DNA of 6,640 bases from DAIOGN01 sp036745245 (lineage in GTDB: Bacteria; Zixibacteria; MSB-5A5; JAUVRN01). The stretch is taken from contig DAIOGN010000156.1 in NCBI GenBank assembly GCA_036745245.1, positions 1-6,640 on the forward strand, written 5' to 3'. Position numbers and translations under genes: made by a program. Below are positions 5,712 to 6,640 of the stretch, piece by piece. The notes below the pieces were generated by a model, which worked only from the letters and a program-made list of their open reading frames with translations, was not told where the DNA came from and did not search any database. Numbering within the stretch: the first letter of the stretch is position 1; every line of letters starts with the position of its first letter.

Positions 5712-6640
5712 TTGGACGCCACAGAAAAGCTACTCAAGGAACTCACCGAAGCGTCGGGTGCGCCCGGCCGCGAAGACGAAGTGGCCGCCCTCATGGAGAA
5801 GCGGCTTCGCCCCCTCGCAGGCGTGAGCTACGATAAACTCGGCAGTCTCATTGCCGAAAAGAAGGGATCCTCTGCCTCGCCCCGCGTCATGATCGCGTCC
5901 CACCTGGACGAAGTGGCGTTCATGGTGTCGGAAATCACCAAGGAAGGGTTCCTGCGGTTTCTGCCCCTGGGCGGGTGGTGGGGGCACGTGGCGCTGGCGC
6001 AGCGCGTGCGGGTCCATACGCGCAAAGGCATGGTGCGCGGCGTGGTGGGCAGCAAGGCGCCGCACGTGCTTCAGGCCGAGGAGAAGCGCAAGGTGCTGGA
6101 CATCAACCAGCTCTTCATCGACGTGGGCTGCGCAGACAAATTCGACGTGAAAAAGAAGCTCGGCATCGAAGTGGGCGACGTGATCGTCCCCGAAGCGTCG
6201 TTCGAGATCATGGGCAACCCGGACATGTATTTGTCCAAGGCCTTCGACAATCGCATCGCGTGCGCCGCGGTCATCGACATTCTGGCTGGCCTCAAGAAAA
6301 CGGGCCACCCCAACACGGTGTACGGAGTGGGCACGGTGCAGGAAGAAGTGGGCCTGCGGGGCGCCGGCACCGCGGCATATCAGGTGGATCCGGACGTAGC
6401 CATCGCGATCGACGTCACCGTGGCGCGCGACACACCCGGCATGGCACCGGGGGAGGCCCTGGGCAAGGGGCCGGTGATCATCGTGTACGACGGCTCGCAC
6501 ATCCCCAACTACAAGCTGCGCACGCTGGTGGCGGAAACGGCCGCGAAGATCAAAGTGCCCGTGCAGTTCGGAACCCTCGAGCGCGGCGGCACCGACGCGG
6601 GACGCATTCATATGACGCGCCGCGGCGTGCCCGTGATGGC
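5712..6640 (+). CDS. M42-family metal-dependent aminopeptidase (glutamyl aminopeptidase/FrvX type), 3' end outside window
   Basis: The frame runs from TTG 5712 to the window edge, giving 309 residues of a family usually about 340-360 long. The first in-frame ATG (5793) would remove the conserved opening LLKELTEASGAPGREDEV (7-24). The two-metal site is seen as H64 and D66 in ASHLDEV, D179 in KAFDNR, E211 and E212 in QEEVGLRGA (E211 is the family's general base) and D234 in AIDVT. The last His ligand lies beyond the edge. GGTDAGRIH (292-300) is the usual late motif. Residues of about 70-160 form the inserted PDZ-like/oligomerisation domain of the family, with GVVGSKAPH at 110-118. Relatives form cytoplasmic, often tetrahedral, dodecamers that trim peptides and use Zn or Co. 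The import locus lies 103 bp upstream, with a possible promoter between, so a shared role is only possible. It is otherwise an ordinary family member. Confidence 0.93.
   Translation, partial: MDATEKLLKELTEASGAPGREDEVAALMEKRLRPLAGVSYDKLGSLIAEKKGSSASPRVMIASHLDEVAFMVSEITKEGFLRFLPLGGWWGHVALAQRVRVHTRKGMVRGVVGSKAPHVLQAEEKRKVLDINQLFIDVGCADKFDVKKKLGIEVGDVIVPEASFEIMGNPDMYLSKAFDNRIACAAVIDILAGLKKTGHPNTVYGVGTVQEEVGLRGAGTAAYQVDPDVAIAIDVTVARDTPGMAPGEALGKGPVIIVYDGSHIPNYKLRTLVAETAAKIKVPVQFGTLERGGTDAGRIHMTRRGVPVM

Noticed and set aside
5730..6611. 293-codon open frame on the minus strand
   Set aside because: It is antisense to the M42 peptidase, whose active-site motifs are all intact on the plus strand. The product is His/Arg-rich and featureless.

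Overview
The window is GC-rich and gene-dense. It comes from a diderm (Gram-negative) bacterium: it encodes a probable outer-membrane β-barrel, a periplasmic metal-binding protein and another secreted periplasmic protein. No rRNA, tRNA, mobile-element or CRISPR sequence is visible. I cannot name the taxon. Myxococcota, Gemmatimonadota, Acidobacteriota or a high-GC FCB-type lineage would all fit, and one promoter-like site (TTGACG, then TAGCTT) looks like those of high-GC deltaproteobacteria.

Left part, plus strand (1-1120): two methyltransferase genes overlap by ATGA. The first, cut by the window edge, is the C-terminal part of an isoprenylcysteine carboxyl methyltransferase-like membrane enzyme. 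The second is a soluble class I SAM-dependent methyltransferase. A convergent minus-strand gene (1145-2329) follows after 24 bp. It encodes a secreted protein that I read as three diverged TonB C-terminal-like repeats without the anchor and linker of a real TonB.

Central part, plus strand (2457-5608): a probable metal-import locus. In order it holds a 92-residue His/Cys-rich two-helix membrane protein (DUF2946-like), a putative outer-membrane barrel with a His cluster and a His-containing C-terminus, a ZnuA/TroA-type periplasmic binding protein, and a ZnuB-type permease whose GTG start overlaps the preceding stop. The order suggests a path for zinc or manganese from the outer membrane through the periplasm to the inner membrane. 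The ATP-hydrolysing subunit is absent from the locus, so it must be encoded elsewhere. A TTGACA element placed so that transcription could begin at the first ATG, and a 9-bp hairpin touching the ribosome-binding site of the barrel gene, are the candidate control sites.

Right edge, plus strand (5712-6640): an M42-family metal-dependent aminopeptidase begins at a TTG codon with a good ribosome-binding site and runs off the window. It has its own candidate promoter and is probably a separate transcription unit, although its two-metal active site makes its position beside a metal importer suggestive. The longest gap between genes is the 127-bp divergent region 2330-2456; no stretch over 300 bases lacks a gene.
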